From Cryptomeria japonica (lineage: Eukaryota; Streptophyta; Pinopsida; Cupressales; Cupressaceae), in the NCBI RefSeq assembly GCF_030272615.1, contig NC_081413.1, positions 189,158,169-189,222,168 on the forward strand: 64,000 bases of DNA. The letters are read 5' to 3'. The translations under genes and the position numbers were made by a program. Within the stretch, counting starts at the first letter, position 1. Every line of letters begins with the position of its first letter. Positions 21,376 to 35,099 of this stretch are shown piece after piece. The notes under the pieces are model-generated. The model was not told the origin of the DNA and did not search any database. It saw only the letters and a list, made by a program, of their open reading frames with translations.

Positions 21376-22192
21376 CATCCATCTTCATCACCCTCTTGGA
21401 CTCGCCTCATGGCTTGGCTCAACATGAACACACTTTCAGAACCTTGTCCCTATTGCCACATTCGACCCCCACTCTAGGACCTTGAGATCTCAGACCTCAA
21501 TGCAAATTCCACTTCAGGTAACCTAGGTGTGTGCCCAACACATCACCCCACTTTTTCCACAAGACACATGGACATCTGGCTCTGCAACTCAACCCACATA
21601 GCTTGCCCAACTCTCGAGATCCAACATTCCAACACCGATAGCCCATTGTACGACCATCCCCCTTACAAGAACATGGGTACTCCACTTCCCCAACTGGGAC
21701 AATCCATTGCGAGATCGTCCTCCTCACAAGGGCCTAGGTACTCCGCTTCCCTAGTCCCCGGGTCATAGACAACTCCCCGGGAGTCATCCCCAACATTGGC
21801 TCAGCTACTCCGCTTCACTGAGATAGGGACCATGAGTATACATCCACCAATAAACCTCACCATCTAATGATAAGGTGGGGTTACTCTACTTCACCCCTAA
21901 TATCGATGTAGAACCTCTATCTCCCTGAGACTAGAGGGCATGGTTACTCTTCTTCACCCCTAGGAGGAGGTGTCTGCCTCAGACCACGTGGGTGCACTCC
22001 TAGCACTTGGCTATTCTTTCATCCGACCCCGATATATAAGTTTTTCGTCCAACTCCCACACATCTGTAGTTTGAGACCTCCCCACGATCTTCCACCACAA
22101 TGTCCACCTCATGAGAATCAGATAGGGACTTACACCCTACAAGACTACCTGCCTACTTGTACTCCCCACACTTGAGACAACATCCCCTTGTA
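21376..22192. mobile_element. C-rich solo-LTR-like element, right half
   Basis: Continues the C-rich sequence of 1882-2709 after removal of element 1 and one TSD copy. It holds repeated TACTC(C/T)(A/G)CTTC-like phrases around 21670-21960 and a CGATATATAAG sequence (about 22030) that could be a TATA box. It ends just before GTTAT (22193-22197). Confidence 0.45.
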
Positions 22193-23567
22193 GTTATATT
22201 AATAAGTTTGATAATTTAAAGAAAGGTTGTTTGATTTACTTATTTAGACATGTTACTTGCAATAACTCTAGCATGCCTTTGCTTCTTTTTATTTGATAGA
22301 TAAACACACAAATGGTACATATGAGAAGAGGAGAGGAGGAGGAAGGCTTGAATTGCATGCACTATTATTTACCACCAATCTTATGGAAAGAGTAAGTATC
22401 ACTATTATTTACCACCAAGTCATGCCTTCTTAGAGAAATTCTAACATGTAGCAACAATCTAACCATCTTATGGAAAGAGTAAGTATTACGAGCTTTATTC
22501 TATCAATTTCTTGTTTCCACCAAATGAAAATGCATTGCTTTTATTTGCGGGTAACTTATTCTTCAATTATTTGGGTTTTCTATTTTTACACATGTCACTA
22601 GGGGATATTAATAATGATGCCCATTAACAATATTTGTTAAAAATGATTCAAGTGAGATGAGAATTATTGATTAGTTTGGCACCATAAGCATTCAACACAT
22701 GCCAATTTTTATGCCACATGTTCCTACATTTTAATTGGAATAAAAGTGCCAACTTGCACTACAACTAGAACCATATGTATTTGAGACCTAGAGCTTTATC
22801 ATACAATGCAATAAATGACATCATAAGAGTTTGACATTTGACACCATCATGTCCATATGGAAAGCATACGATACATGTGGCACCTGCCAATATATTGTTA
22901 AATGCCTAGTTGATGACCACTTGTATAAATAAGTGCATTATATGAGGTACAACTAGAGGAGAATCATCCAACAATTTATTTTTGCATACATGTAATTGTA
23001 CATGTCTTTGATGTAATGCATTTTCATTACAAAGTTTTTCTTGTCTATTGAATGTGTATTTGCATTCTATAACTTAGGCTTTCATTTACATATTGCACAA
23101 TCTTGCATATTACTAACTAATTTCTAGTTTTGCCCATTGATTCACCCATGAATTAGATTATAATGCTAGTGATTTTAAAGTGTTAATCAAGAAAAGGATG
23201 GACAAAGTAAATGAATTTATTGATCAATTGGAATTTATCCATGAGTTAAGGGACAATGACTTGAAAAATTTAGTAATAGCATGAAGAAAGCAAGGGATAG
23301 ATAAGGTTTTAATCTTAAATAGAATGAACCAAAAGATCTCATAATGATGACTTGGAGAAGAAAATAAGGAGAGATAGATGGTTGCAAATTGGTCTTGCTA
23401 AAAGAAAGAGAAACGTGGTGTGACTACTAGTGCTACACTCTTAATTAATTACTATATTGGAAACAATAATACAAATAATATTTTTTTATAATCGTCCCCT
23501 CACTTCAAATCATAAATATGTCTTTATCCTATATTCACACTATACATATTGTTAATATATATGAGAT
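22193..23567. other. Intergenic sequence with a TATA-like promoter motif
   Basis: AT-rich with no credible ORF. GTATAAATAAGTG at about 22924 resembles an LTR core promoter and could belong to a decayed Copia-type LTR, but no convincing TG/CA ends or duplicated site were found. Confidence 0.4.
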
Positions 23568-25261
23568 TGTTAATCCAATGAGGATCCGGTGAATACTGAG
23601 AGGGGGGGGGGAGGGTGAATCAGTATTAAGACCAATTGAAACTTTAAACCCAAAATCAAACTTATATAAGATCTGAAACCATTTAACAAATATCTCAACT
23701 TCTTTAATCAGATCTAACAACTTCTTTATCAGATTTGCTTAACACAATAATCAAATCATTTACCACAACTATCAATACTTTCACCACCAAAGCAATCATA
23801 TAAACTTGATCATTTACCAACTCATTAACATTATCAATCAGATCAAATACTTTCACAAACAACTCCTTATCAGTACTGGTAACCTCTGATAAACTTCTGA
23901 TAAAACATCATAACCGGTGTCTCAGAAATAATGCATGAAATGAAACATAAACAAGAACATCACATGAAAAACATTCCACACATGAACACCATAAGTTTTT
24001 GATGTGGACACCCAAATAGGGAAAAACCACAGCGGGAGTTGGCACCCACAAATATTTGTACTCTTTTGAAGTACGCCCTGTTAGGAGCTCACAATACGCT
24101 CGGTTAGGAGCAAACCTTGTTAGGAGTCACCCGGTTAAGGGATTTGCCTAGCAGCCCAATTAGGAGCTTGATGATTTGTTAGGATCAACCTTGTGAGAGG
24201 ATTTAACACTCTTTTGAGAGCTGCCCTATTAGGGGACTTAAAATGTTTAAGGCCTGTTAGGACCTACCCGGTTAAGGGATTTAACCTGCTGCAACTGTTA
24301 GGGAACAACAATAAGAAAATAATCTATTACTTGTACTTCTTTTTGCTTGATTGGATCCAATTATACACAACACTCTGCAACTCTCAGGCATATCTCACAC
24401 TTCACTTGGATGGCTTAACACATTCTCAAAGACCACTGGCATCATAAACATCAACTGTGTCATCCTAAATAGCCATCTCAACTAGGTTGGCCACTAAACC
24501 CTAATTACATCATGAATTTATAATTCAAATCATAAGAGATCATCATAAATCAATATACAGATCATTACAATAAATTAAAATGCAATATCAACCATTGGTT
24601 GATCATAACCCATCACGGAAATCCGATATGTACCAAAGTCAAACTCTCAAAACACTCTACTAAGCGTTTCGCTGATTCCCAAGAAATTCTTCCTTGAATC
24701 AGGCCAAAACAACAATTAAATCTTTTCATGCAGGTTGTGCCATGTTACCAACTTCATGTAGACTCATCGTCGATCACCATCATAACATAAATAATTATTG
24801 GTTTGATGATTTCTTCACCGGTCTTAAACCCTACTAAAACCTTAGCAAAACTTCATCAGAAATTTGAAACATGCCTTCCAGTAATCTTCACAAGTTCTAG
24901 TTCCGGTCAGATACACCTTTCCATGATACAAGTTCACCATCCAAACCACAAATCACCAATCATTGCCGATCGTCAGATTCAATCAAAGCATCTCTGCTTT
25001 ACCGATTGAAGTCCTATTTCATAGACTTTAGTTCTCTACCGGTAAACCCTGTCTTCCGGCAAACCAAATCACTAAGATGACAAAACAAAACATCAGTTGA
25101 CATCAGTTGCCATTGAAATGACAACACAAATAACTAATCATGTCATCTATTCACAAAATCTCAATCTCTTCATCACAAATAGACTTCTATCCTTTACTGG
25201 TACAGTCATCAGACTTCAACTGCATCACCCGCATCTGCATCAGCTATACAAAATGCCAACA
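23568..25261 (-). mobile_element. Probable solo LTR, about 1.7 kb
   Basis: Read on the minus strand it starts TGTTGGCATTTTG and ends GGATTAACA. Its flanks are GAGAT (23563-23567) and TAGAT (25262-25266), four of five bases matching. Contents include a poly-G run (23600-23612) in the phrase GTGAATACTGAGAGG, and several GTTAGGAGC / CCGGTTAAGGGATTT phrases at 24060-24300. No coding domain is present. The imperfect TSD keeps this provisional. Confidence 0.5.
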
Positions 25262-25709
25262 TAGATTACATTCTTATGATCTTGACTACACCCCTTCAAT
25301 ATTTCACTTATAGAGAAGTAAATAATGTGTCGCTTGTGTATGTTAGGTAGTTTTATAACAGTGAACCATTTTCCACCTATTTCTCACCCCATTCCATTAT
25401 CATATCACTAATGATAAGATAGGAGTTGGACCCTCTTCCCTCTTCTCCATCCATGACATCCTTCTCTTTCTACAAGACAAGTAAAACTCACCTAAAATAA
25501 GTAGTTAAACCCCATCTCTAATCTTGGCTTCCAAAATATATGCTTAGATACATCTCATTTTTATTTTCTTTAATTAGTATAGAAGATTGTGTAAAGGTAG
25601 ACGCATTATAGAGTTTGTTGCAAGTGCTTACCTTGTTCATTGTTGGAGATATGATTATCGTGCATAAAAAAAAGGAATAACAAATTAGCATATTATCTTG
25701 ATATGTATC
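25262..25709. other. Spacer between two solo LTRs
   Basis: No ORF or repeat recognised. It ends in GTATC (25705-25709), the TSD of the next element. Confidence 0.5.
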
Positions 25710-27164
25710 TGTAGACTAGGAAATTGAGAATGCATCAAAGCAAATAACAATTAGGACAATCACAAAACCTAAAACTGCAATGAAAATAATCCTAATCTAA
25801 TCAATGAAAACATGAAGACGAGATATTCAAAATGAAATCAAAGCAAACCAAATGCAGATATCTCCTTCATGTGGCTCCATTGTTCTTCTTTCACCTTCCA
25901 ATTTGATGTTGTTCTCACCTACAAAGTGCATTTGCAAGTGTAAAGCAAGTTGTTGATGAAATTTGTAGCATAAGGTTACTCGAAAATGTGATTGATTGAT
26001 TCGATCTCAGAAACTCATCCAATTTATAGACAAATTGGAGAGAGGATAAGATTAGCATGAAATTGATATTAGAGGCAATTGATTTCAAAAATGGCAAAAT
26101 TGAGTTGAAGGAAGAAGGTTATGACACCTTCTATGTCATGAATTATGACATATTGCCAATGCAAAGGTTAGAGGACTAAAAGCCTATGACATCTTGCTAT
26201 GCCAACAGTATGAGGCATGAGAAATCCATGCTTCCACCGAAGCACAAAAATAGGGAGAGACTAGAGATGAATTGATTAGGTGGAAATTGAATTTAGCAAA
26301 TTAGAAAATGAGGTGAATTAATTAATAATTTTTCATTCATTAATTAATTCACAAAAAGAGGGGGAATTAATTAGCCAATTAAATAAATATTTAATTGTGA
26401 CAAGAAGACTTAGGATAAATAAATAAATTATTTAACCTAGAGGGAAAAATGACAAACAAGATTAAATGAATAAATCATAAAACCCTAGAAGATGAATTAG
26501 AAATGCAAGGACGACAATTAGGTCTTGACAAAAGATAATTGATGTAGGATCGATTTGATCATGATTCTGACTGACAAAGGACTAGTGTTGATAAATGATT
26601 GAGATTGGGTGACAAAAATCCATGACAAATTGACCAAGATTGACAAGGAGATCAAATTGATAAGCGGAAATTGACGAGGAACAATGACTAATTGATCCAA
26701 ATTGACATGATTGAAAAGGACAAAGATCGATGACGAATCGATCGCAAAATGACGAGATTGACGAGAACAACGATCGATGACAAATCGATCGCAAAATGAC
26801 GAGATTGACAAGGACAAGGATCGATGACAAATCGATCGCAAAATGATGAGATTGACGAGAGGACAAAAACCCTAATTCTATCATCGATTAGGATTGACAA
26901 TGTCCAAAATGATGATAAATGAGCACGCACATTGATGCGACAGGATAAGATCAACCAAAATCATGACTGAAGATTGTTATCGACAAGACCAAATTCAAAA
27001 GCGAGAAAAATGAGGAATGCAGAAGGACTCGATGCTCGCAAATGATAAAGACCAAGTGCGCAACATAGAAGAAATGTTAATGCGACACAAAAACCCTAAA
27101 ATAAGGCAATGCGCAAAAGTTAAAGTATGACTCCGCAAGCGTTGACCATTTTTAGACGTCTACA
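25710..27164 (-). mobile_element. Solo LTR with exact TSD GTATC
   Basis: 1455 bp from TGTAGACTAGG to GTCTACA, with GTATC at 25705-25709 and 27165-27169. Read on the minus strand it starts TGTAGACGTCTAAAAATGG, close to the LTR start of element 1 (TGTAGACGTATAAAAATGA), so it probably belongs to a related family in minus orientation. No internal region remains, as expected after LTR-LTR recombination. Confidence 0.8.
26713..26865. repeat. 47-bp tandem repeat, three copies, inside the solo LTR
   Basis: The core AATCGATCGCAAAATGA recurs at 26736, 26783 and 26830, exactly 47 bp apart. Each unit also has GATCGATGA, so ATCGAT palindromes are dense here. Confidence 0.85.
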
Positions 27165-27169
27165 GTATC

Positions 27170-28642
27170 CATGCATCTCTAGAGGTATGCTCATAGATTT
27201 GAGGATCCTCTCAATGGATTTAATTTATATGCTTTAGGTGTTGCAAACTCCAAGTCACTTTGAGAATTTTATTTTCCCCTTTTGAAAAATCGTATAACCT
27301 TAATAGTGTTTCAAGGCTTTCAAGAGAGCATGTACTCGTGTGGCTGTCTTTAAAAAAAAATTATTACCATGTTGATTTTCAATCATCTCGATACTTGATT
27401 CTATGCATCAATATTGTGCATTGTAGTAGAGTGTTGTGTAATTTAATTGATCAAAATGCTTTCATCTATGACATCCTTTTAAGATCTCTAGAGTACTCAC
27501 AAAAATAGTTAGAATTTAGTTATTTTGTTTTGTAATGGTAGTTTGATTAATTAGTTTTTAGGGGGCCTTTTATAGATTTGTAGTACCATAACCCCTTCTC
27601 TTTTTTTTGGATGGTTTGCCTTTTACCTATAATGTTGCTTACCTTTGAGTTTTTACTCCATTTACTAATCTATGTGTTGTGCAAATAAATCAAATTAGAA
27701 ACATTATTTGATAATATTTCACCGCCTAATAATACCATTCTATCTCCTTATTTGGCTAGGTTGAGAAAAGTAAGAGGTAAAGTCTATTACAAGCAAATAT
27801 TGTTTCATCATGTTGAGAAAGGTAATATTTTTTCAAAAAAAATTGCATTTATGGTTATAACATCTAATAGTAATACAAGACAAGCAAATATATAATTTTT
27901 ATATTCTCTATGTATAGAGTCTTTAAAGTACTTTTTGAGGCTGATTTGAGCATTGTCTTAAATTATATATATCCACAATCCCACTCTCCATGACATTAGA
28001 TTGTAACTCACTTCTCATTATGCTTCCATGGATTTCCATATCCATCTACAAATATCATATCTCAGTACAAGTCCAAAAGACGAAAAATAAAGCAAGAACT
28101 AAGACTAATTTGGATATCACATTTTGTATAATATTTTTCAAATCTCTGAAACTCGTATTTACAATAATGACATTTTCAATCAATATAAAAACATTAAATT
28201 AATTATAAAATAGATATAAATTCAAATATACAATCTATATAATATCCAATCTTATACCGATCAAAAAACATACCCAGTCTTATTATTAATAAAACATTTT
28301 ACCAATCACTAATTACTTTCTAATAAATTAGAAATATAACAATTTGTTATATGAATGCATTCTTTTTCACATTATAATCAACTAAATACTTGCATATTTG
28401 CTACTGTACAAGACAATCCTATGACAAAATCCAGTCACTAGAGTAGATTTAATTGCATGTTTTCCATCTTTTTCAAAAACCGAATACAAAGAAAGGATTT
28501 AGCCTGTAGGAAGGACTTTTAACCGCCCTGCTAGTTATATAGTTTTAACAGAGGCCTAGTATATTACAAGTCTGTCTTTTTTACTGTAGCGTCTCATGGA
28601 GGTCAAACATGTCAAATTCAGCATAGCAAGTAGTAGATGTCT
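27170..28642. other. AT-rich 3' flank of the LecRK gene
   Basis: No coding similarity or structured repeat recognised. The LecRK polyadenylation region should lie near 28200-28640 on the minus strand. Confidence 0.5.
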
Positions 28643-31600
28643 TTACAAAATGCGATCCACATTGTTCAAAGTCGAGGGTACATGAAGATCCAAAGGCAAA
28701 GCAGCCTCACCGCAAAGAATCTGCAACACCTGTTTTATGCTAGGCCTCTCCTGTGGGTTAGGGTTTGAACACACAAGCCCCAATACAAGCACAATCTCAG
28801 CCTCGCCATTATCAAAATTTCCCCCAAGCCTCTGATCTACAGCATCCAGTAGCCTCTTATTTGCATATAAATCCCAAACCCACTGAACCAAAATCAGACC
28901 TTGGGCATCTACAGGCTTCCTTCCGCAGGCAACCTCCAGCATAAGAGCCCCAAAGCTGAACACATCTGTGGAAGGAGAAGCCTTACCAGAATGTATAAGT
29001 TCAGGTGCAATGTACCCCAGCGTGCCTACCACATGAGTAGTTTGGGGTTTTTCACTGTGGTCATATAATCTTGCCAGCCCAAAGTCCCCCAGTCGGCCGT
29101 TCTGATCATGGTCCAATAACACATTGCTGGATTTAATGTCTCTGTGTACCACACATTTTTCCCAATGCTCGTGTAAGTAGAGCAGCCCGACGGCTACATC
29201 TGTGAGAATTTTGTATCTCTGAGGCCATGTAAGATTCAATTCTGGACTGAACAGATTGCTGTCAAGGCTTCCGTTGGACATGTAGTCGTAGACGATGAAA
29301 AGTTGCTTGTTTTTTCTGCACCACCCCATGATAGGTACCAGGTTCCGGTGCTGCAGCCGCCCAAGGCTGGAGATTTCTGCAACGAATTCCTTCATTCCTT
29401 CTGTGCAGTCTTTCAAGATGCATTTCACTGCGACTTTATGGCCGGAGGGCAGAGTGCCCCTGTATACGCGCCCAAAACCCCCATAGCCCAGAAGATTGTC
29501 GTCCCTGAAGCCCTGAAATAAAACACAGTGGTAAATCCCTTGCTCAGAATTCTGTTTCACATTGAAGAAAAGTTCTGTATAAAAATTGCGATGACCAAAA
29601 ATTGCCAGACAAGTCATCACTAAAATGTAATGTTTGAAAAGTTTAGATCTTGCAATAAAAATAAAACGATTCGAGATGGTATCATGACCCAACAAATTAG
29701 ATGGAGGCTGGAAGAGGTAGATTTGCCCGAGGAGCCATTTCCTAGTTACTGGGATCTTGGGCTGTAAACAGAAGCTCTGGGATTTTGGTGAGAAAAATGA
29801 GATTCCAATTGAGATCAAGATCAACAAACTAATCATATACATTATTCATATACATAGAAGACACGTAATTAGTCAATTAAGATAATTTTATTATTTTTTT
29901 GAGTCACTAAAATTTGTTCCATACAGAAGATATTCACATTTACCTTTGTGGCGAGACTGAGTTCTCGGAAACCAAATCTGTGTGGCCAATACTGCAGTTC
30001 CCATTTTTCATATGATTCTATGTAGTTGATTCGTTTGAGCCAATAAAATGAGCTTAAAATGAGTGCCAAGGTGAGAGCTGCTAAAAATACTGTAGTAATG
30101 GATATGAACTTTGCAGAATGGTAGAATTTAGGGATTTTGACATAAAAGGAAGGGAGATGCAAGATGTCTAGATCCAGTGCCTTCTTGTTGTCAGTTGCAA
30201 AGCTCCATGCCAGAATGTAATTGTCTTCAAGTACAGGAGAATTACCTATAGATGCAAAATAATTCAGTATTCTCATATAAAAAAGGCATATAAAGTTCAC
30301 ATTCACAAATCTTTTTCGAGATATAAATTATGCACAATTTTCTTCTCAATTGAATGTCATGTCATTAATATTTACTAAAATTTATAAACAATTATATTAA
30401 AAACTTCTTAAACATATGAACATTCTTTACTTTTAAGAAATATCTATTTTTCTTGCTCTCTATAAAATACATACTCTACTATTGCTTTTTCTTTCTAACA
30501 AACATTTGTTAATTTTAATAGTTACGCCTATCAGTAAAAACTAAAAAACAAACCAAATTGACTAGTGTAATGGGAAACTTTCTAACATTCTTCAAGGTTG
30601 TGGCAAAAGTATATGGATATTATATGAGAAAGCGTCATTGAGTACGATAATTGTTGTATATACTTTAGTCTTTTCTTGTAATCACAATATAGACGTAAGA
30701 AAATGAACATTCCCATGTGCATGGTTAGATTCATTAATTTGTTCTAAAAAGAAACTATAAATACTAGGGCAGCATGAGAGAGTCCAGAATTTTGGGATCC
30801 AAACTACTTGATGGATGCACCTTTGAGTTTCATGCCCCCCTAAAGCAAAGTTGTTCTTAGATGCAACTATGAGGTCATTCTAGGAACAATAGACTAACTA
30901 TACCTCATTGCAAAGTTATGCACAAGAGTGTTTTGTGTATTTACTAAAACTAGACAAGACAATTGAGTCAAACTAGATACATATTGAACTAGCCATAGAT
31001 GATTGATGCTTTTAATTAACAAAATTATCAAAAAATTTAAAATTTCTAAATTATGTACTGGTTACAATCTTATCTAATTATCTTTCTTCTAACATTTCAA
31101 GTTAATCTTATTCATCATTATTGACGGATATATCTATCAATCAAGTGTTGCCGATTGATATAGTTTTTATGGGACAATTTATCATGTAGATTGTAAAGCT
31201 GATTTATTATTTATAGCAATTTGAATTAACTTTGGACAATTCTAAATAACTTTCAAATTTAAGATATTAATAGCAATTTTTTTCAAACAATTTTATACAA
31301 GTTGATAATTTGAAAATTAATTTATTGTAATTGACTTTATTAGGATAATTAAGCTAAGAAAACTTAAAATCCTTACCATATGTTATAGTATATACTATAA
31401 ATAATCCTTGATTTTTAAGAGTTGGAATGGAAACTATTTAATATTTATGTATAGACGAAATGTAAATTGCTATTGATTGTGTGACTACTAAACCATTTAA
31501 TATTTAAATATAGTAGAATAAATACCTAATTAAAATTAATAAATAATCTAAGTAAAAGCCTTCACAAAAAATTTAAAAAATGCAAAACATTTCCTAAACA

Positions 31601-34108
31601 TGCTTTTTGAAGTAAAAGACTCTAAAATATCAAACCTCAATGATACAAAATTTAACCATAAATAATTTTGTAATAAATACTCTTAATTCCAACTCTTATA
31701 TATTGTTGTTTCATTGATAACACTCAAAGATTCATTAGAATAAAAAAAATTAGTAATCAAAGTAGTCATGGTCCCACAAAAGAACAAATAAAAACAACTC
31801 TCAACTTGACCTTTTACTTGTTTGGATGGAAAGCATTGAGATTGTAGAAAGTGCCAATTAAGGTGTTGACCTTTTACTTGTTTGGATGGAAAGCATTGAG
31901 ATTGTAGAAAGTGCCAATTAAGGTGTTCATATCTTAGGAGCAATTATTTGTTTGTTGTGATGTTATCTTAGTTGGACATGTTAAATCAATTATATATATA
32001 TATATATATTTGTAAAGCTTAATCATACCTAAAAATTATAAGTTTTTGCATTATCTTAATTATATGTTATAATAAAATAGATATTATAAACATATATTTT
32101 CATTTTTTAATCTCAATAAATCTTTTAATTCAACTAAAAGAAGGGTAAAAATTTATAGAAAACAAGAGGAGTACATAGCAGGAAGGGTCAACCGCCCAAC
32201 AAAGAAAAGAGCACTATACAACCTTGTCAATATCCACTAACTGATCCAACATGTGAGACAATTCTAAAGATAACTGCCCCTTGTGCACAATACTCCAGGC
32301 CTACATTAGATTAGAAGCCCATTTGGCCAGACAATCTGCTACTCCATTCCACTCCCTAAAAATGTGAATAAAAGTAACAAATTTATATTACTTACATTTA
32401 AAATTTCTTCAAAACCAAATTATCTTTCCCAACTCTAACACACTTAAAACTCTATTATCTCAAACCATTTCACCTTGTGTTTTTCCAAATTTAATCTTGA
32501 GTAGAAAAAGTTGCTTTAAAATCCCAACATCTCTAGGGGAAGCGTATCAATAGTGGACATAGCTAACTTCCTACACCTAGAACTCTCAAACCATACATCG
32601 AATTTCGACGATTTTTTTTGTTTGTCTCTGTATGCGACTTAACTAGTTATAACTAAGGTTCTAGCTTCTGGGTAGTAGTGATGTGCACTATGGAATTCGT
32701 TATGCACACAACAATCAAAAAGTACACATTTCAAAGTGTCGCTTGAAACCTAACAATAGATGCACCAATAAAATAGAACTCAAAATAACTAGTACTAGTG
32801 GACAAATGCCCCAATAATTGTGCATAAATGTTTGAGTAGTGGCGCACAAATGGGCCAGTAGCACGGTCAAAAAAGCTAAAAAATTATCCACTATTGGTAC
32901 ATGACAAATTTATTAATGAACTTTTCATTATCATTTTTTTGGCATCTTAGTTATTAGCAATTGAGAGGTTGGGTTGACAAAAAGCTCTCCACTATTGACA
33001 CTATGTTCACTACCATACCCTTCTCTAATACCTAATCAATTTCTAGGAGAGTGTTCCTTACAACATGCACCAATCAATGCTAGAGCGAATCTCATAGATG
33101 TACATTTGGGAGGACGCAACTATCTGGCTCCAAAATAAGACTAACAAACGAGTGTTATTGACACTTCCAAAAAATCACAGCCATTCTTTACGAAATCAAT
33201 GGTATATAACTGTCATGTTACTGACATATGTAACACAACAGTTACGTTTTTGGAGCCATAATAGCTGCAGGCCATTTGGGAGATTAGACTTTGAACCCTT
33301 TTTCCTTTATCCTATTTGCACTTATGATCTTCCTAGAAAGACTTGATTAAGTAGCAGGGCTAAGGTAAACATCACCTGTAGACGCTGAAAATCCCACGTA
33401 CATCTGGTCTTGCATAATCCCATCCAAATCCAGTTCTTTCTTCGACAGAAGGGCCTTTTCCGGCCTCGCCTCTCCGACCGCTGCAATGCTTATCTCCAGC
33501 TTCTTGAACTCGCCGTCGTAGTCGATCCAGGCCCTTATGTTATGTCCACTCTTGAGATTAATGGGCGTCAAACTGTTCCCTTCCCAAATTCCAGCAGGTT
33601 GTGCCAATAACGATTTGACGCCGTTGAGATCGATTCCGACATGGTTGCTGTCCTTATCCTCCACGCCTACGCTCTCAATCGTGTCGAACTCTACAGCAAA
33701 AAGATGGTTGTAGTCTTTGCCGTCGCTGGAGAAATTGACGAGGCCAAAGTACTGATTGGCGATGGCACCGTTGAGAGCGGTGGTCGGCGTCATGATGAAG
33801 CAGAGCCCGTTGCCACCGGCCGAGCGCGGGTGCGGAACCATAGCGAATATGAAGCTTGTGCTGAATGAGATTACGGAGCCGTTTCTTTTTATGGGGATGG
33901 CCTTGTCAAAATAGGCACGCCCAATGACGCGCTCAGAGTGATTTGTGAGGAGGATTGCGTTGGATTGTGTGGAGGCATCTGCAACATATTTTATTGTGCT
34001 TGTGGTATTGAACTGGTTGAAGACGAAACTGGTATTCTGCTCAACACCCTGTGCAATGGTGGAAGAAGAGGAAGCTGCGAGCAGGCAGAGGCAGAGGTAA
34101 GTAGCCAT
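28643..34108 (-). CDS. L-type lectin receptor-like kinase (three exons)
   Basis: Exon 1 (33376-34108) encodes a signal peptide (MATYLCLCLLAASSS) and the legume-lectin domain. Exon 2 (29944-30245) adds the lectin end (YILAWSF), a transmembrane helix (about residues 291-314) and the juxtamembrane ELSLATK. Exon 3 (28643-29512) is the kinase: LGYGGFGRVYRG loop, VAVK, HRDIKSSN, DFGLARLYD, GYIAPEL. Splice sites are ACAG|GTGATG to CTATAG|GTAAT (phase 1) and AAAG|GTAAATG to TTTCAG|GGC (phase 0). The model gives 634 residues with no internal stop, close to family size. Such proteins sit in the plasma membrane, bind extracellular ligands through the lectin domain and signal through an RD-type Ser/Thr kinase, often in defence; the ligand here is unknown. 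Confidence 0.92.
31806..31925. repeat. Perfect 60-bp tandem duplication
   Basis: Two identical 60-bp units, each starting TTGACCTTTTACTTG. Perfect identity suggests a recent slippage or unequal exchange. Confidence 0.95.
32190..32400 (-). pseudogene. LINE-type RNase H domain fragment
   Basis: The minus strand reads FIHIFREWNGVADCLAKWAS, then, after a stop, SIVHKGQLSLELSHMLDQLV. This matches the C-terminal end of the RNase H-like domain of plant LINEs and related host proteins (RExN.vAD.LAkwa). It is a short 3' fragment, broken by TAG, on the same strand as the LecRK gene. No poly-A tail or TSD was found. Confidence 0.55.
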
Positions 34109-34780
34109 CGAGTAGATTATTACTTTGTTACCTTGTATTTTGTTACCTTGTATTTTGGGTCTGAAACATTGACTTGCTTGCGTATATGGAGTTTTATTCT
34201 GTCACGCAATTACCGCGTTTAAAAGAATATAAAAATATTCTTGGTCTTTTCAAATCTTGTCAAACACTGATAAGAGATTTATAAAAAGAGTATGGGATCC
34301 ACAGGTGGAGACTAATTGTGTGATTTTGATATCCGAGATAAGTGAACCTCGTTAAAAAGGACTTTAGGTGTCATACAATTCAATCTTTTAACTCTACTTT
34401 TTCCTTTTGAATTCTTTTAACTTTCTCTCTTCTACTTTTTCCTTTTTAATTGAACAAATTAGGGAAGAGGATTCCATAGTGGGGCAGGTATATTGATTAA
34501 TCACAATAGAATGAACCTAACCCTTTTATTTTTAAATTTTATTTAATAAAGTAATTACTAGCAATCAAGTCTTGATGTGTGATGGGTACGTAAAAGAAGT
34601 GAAGAAGATCAATGGGAAAGATAATTGTTTTATTTTTAATATATATTTGTGCAACAGAAGTCTTAATGGAGAAGTGTCATCTTCAAATTATTTATGCATC
34701 CACTTACACGATTCCAGATACAACTAAAACAAAACCTATGAATTAGTAAGATAACTAGGTTGTACTACCACCAGGGTCAT
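34109..34780. other. Upstream region of the LecRK gene
   Basis: AT-rich with no ORF. GTTACCTTGTATTTT is repeated in tandem at about 34128-34157, within the 5' flank of the ATG. TATA-like sequence lies around 34225. Regulatory sites cannot be assigned with confidence. Confidence 0.4.
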
Positions 34781-35099
34781 TTTATATTTGTAATAGGGAG
34801 AGAGGGAGAAAGAGGAAGAGATAGGGACAGATAGAGGGGGGAAGAGTGAGAGAGGGGGGTAAGGAGAGAGGGAGAGATATAAGTACAAGAAGTTTTTGAT
34901 TTTGAAGTAGCCACAAAGTTTTTACTAAGTTGTTTAGATAAAGTGGGTTGCTCTTTAGGTTCAACCATATCATCCTCCCTTTTAGTCTCAGGTTCTATTG
35001 GGGGGATTTTATATTCTCCTATAAAAGAAGGTGTAAAATATAAGGACCCCCAATCATCACCTAAGAGCACCTCCTTAGATGAAGAAGTATCTTCAGGAA

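Larger units (their letters stand above)
30246..33375 (-). other. Intron 1 of the LecRK gene (3130 bp)
   Basis: A long AT-rich intron between the lectin and transmembrane exons. It carries a (TA)n run near 31990-32010, a perfect 60-bp tandem duplication (31806-31925) and a LINE-like RNase H fragment (about 32190-32400). L-type LecRK genes in flowering plants are mostly intron-less, so intron content is notable. Confidence 0.75.

Noticed and set aside
26518-26954. Minus-strand ORFs with repeated CDRFVIDR
   Set aside because: Produced by the 47-bp tandem repeat in a solo LTR; no domain.
29295-29521. Plus-strand ORFs across the kinase exon
   Set aside because: Shadows of the kinase coding strand.
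33410-34222. Plus-strand ORFs across the lectin exon
   Set aside because: The minus strand encodes a clear lectin domain with signal peptide; the plus ORFs have no similarity.
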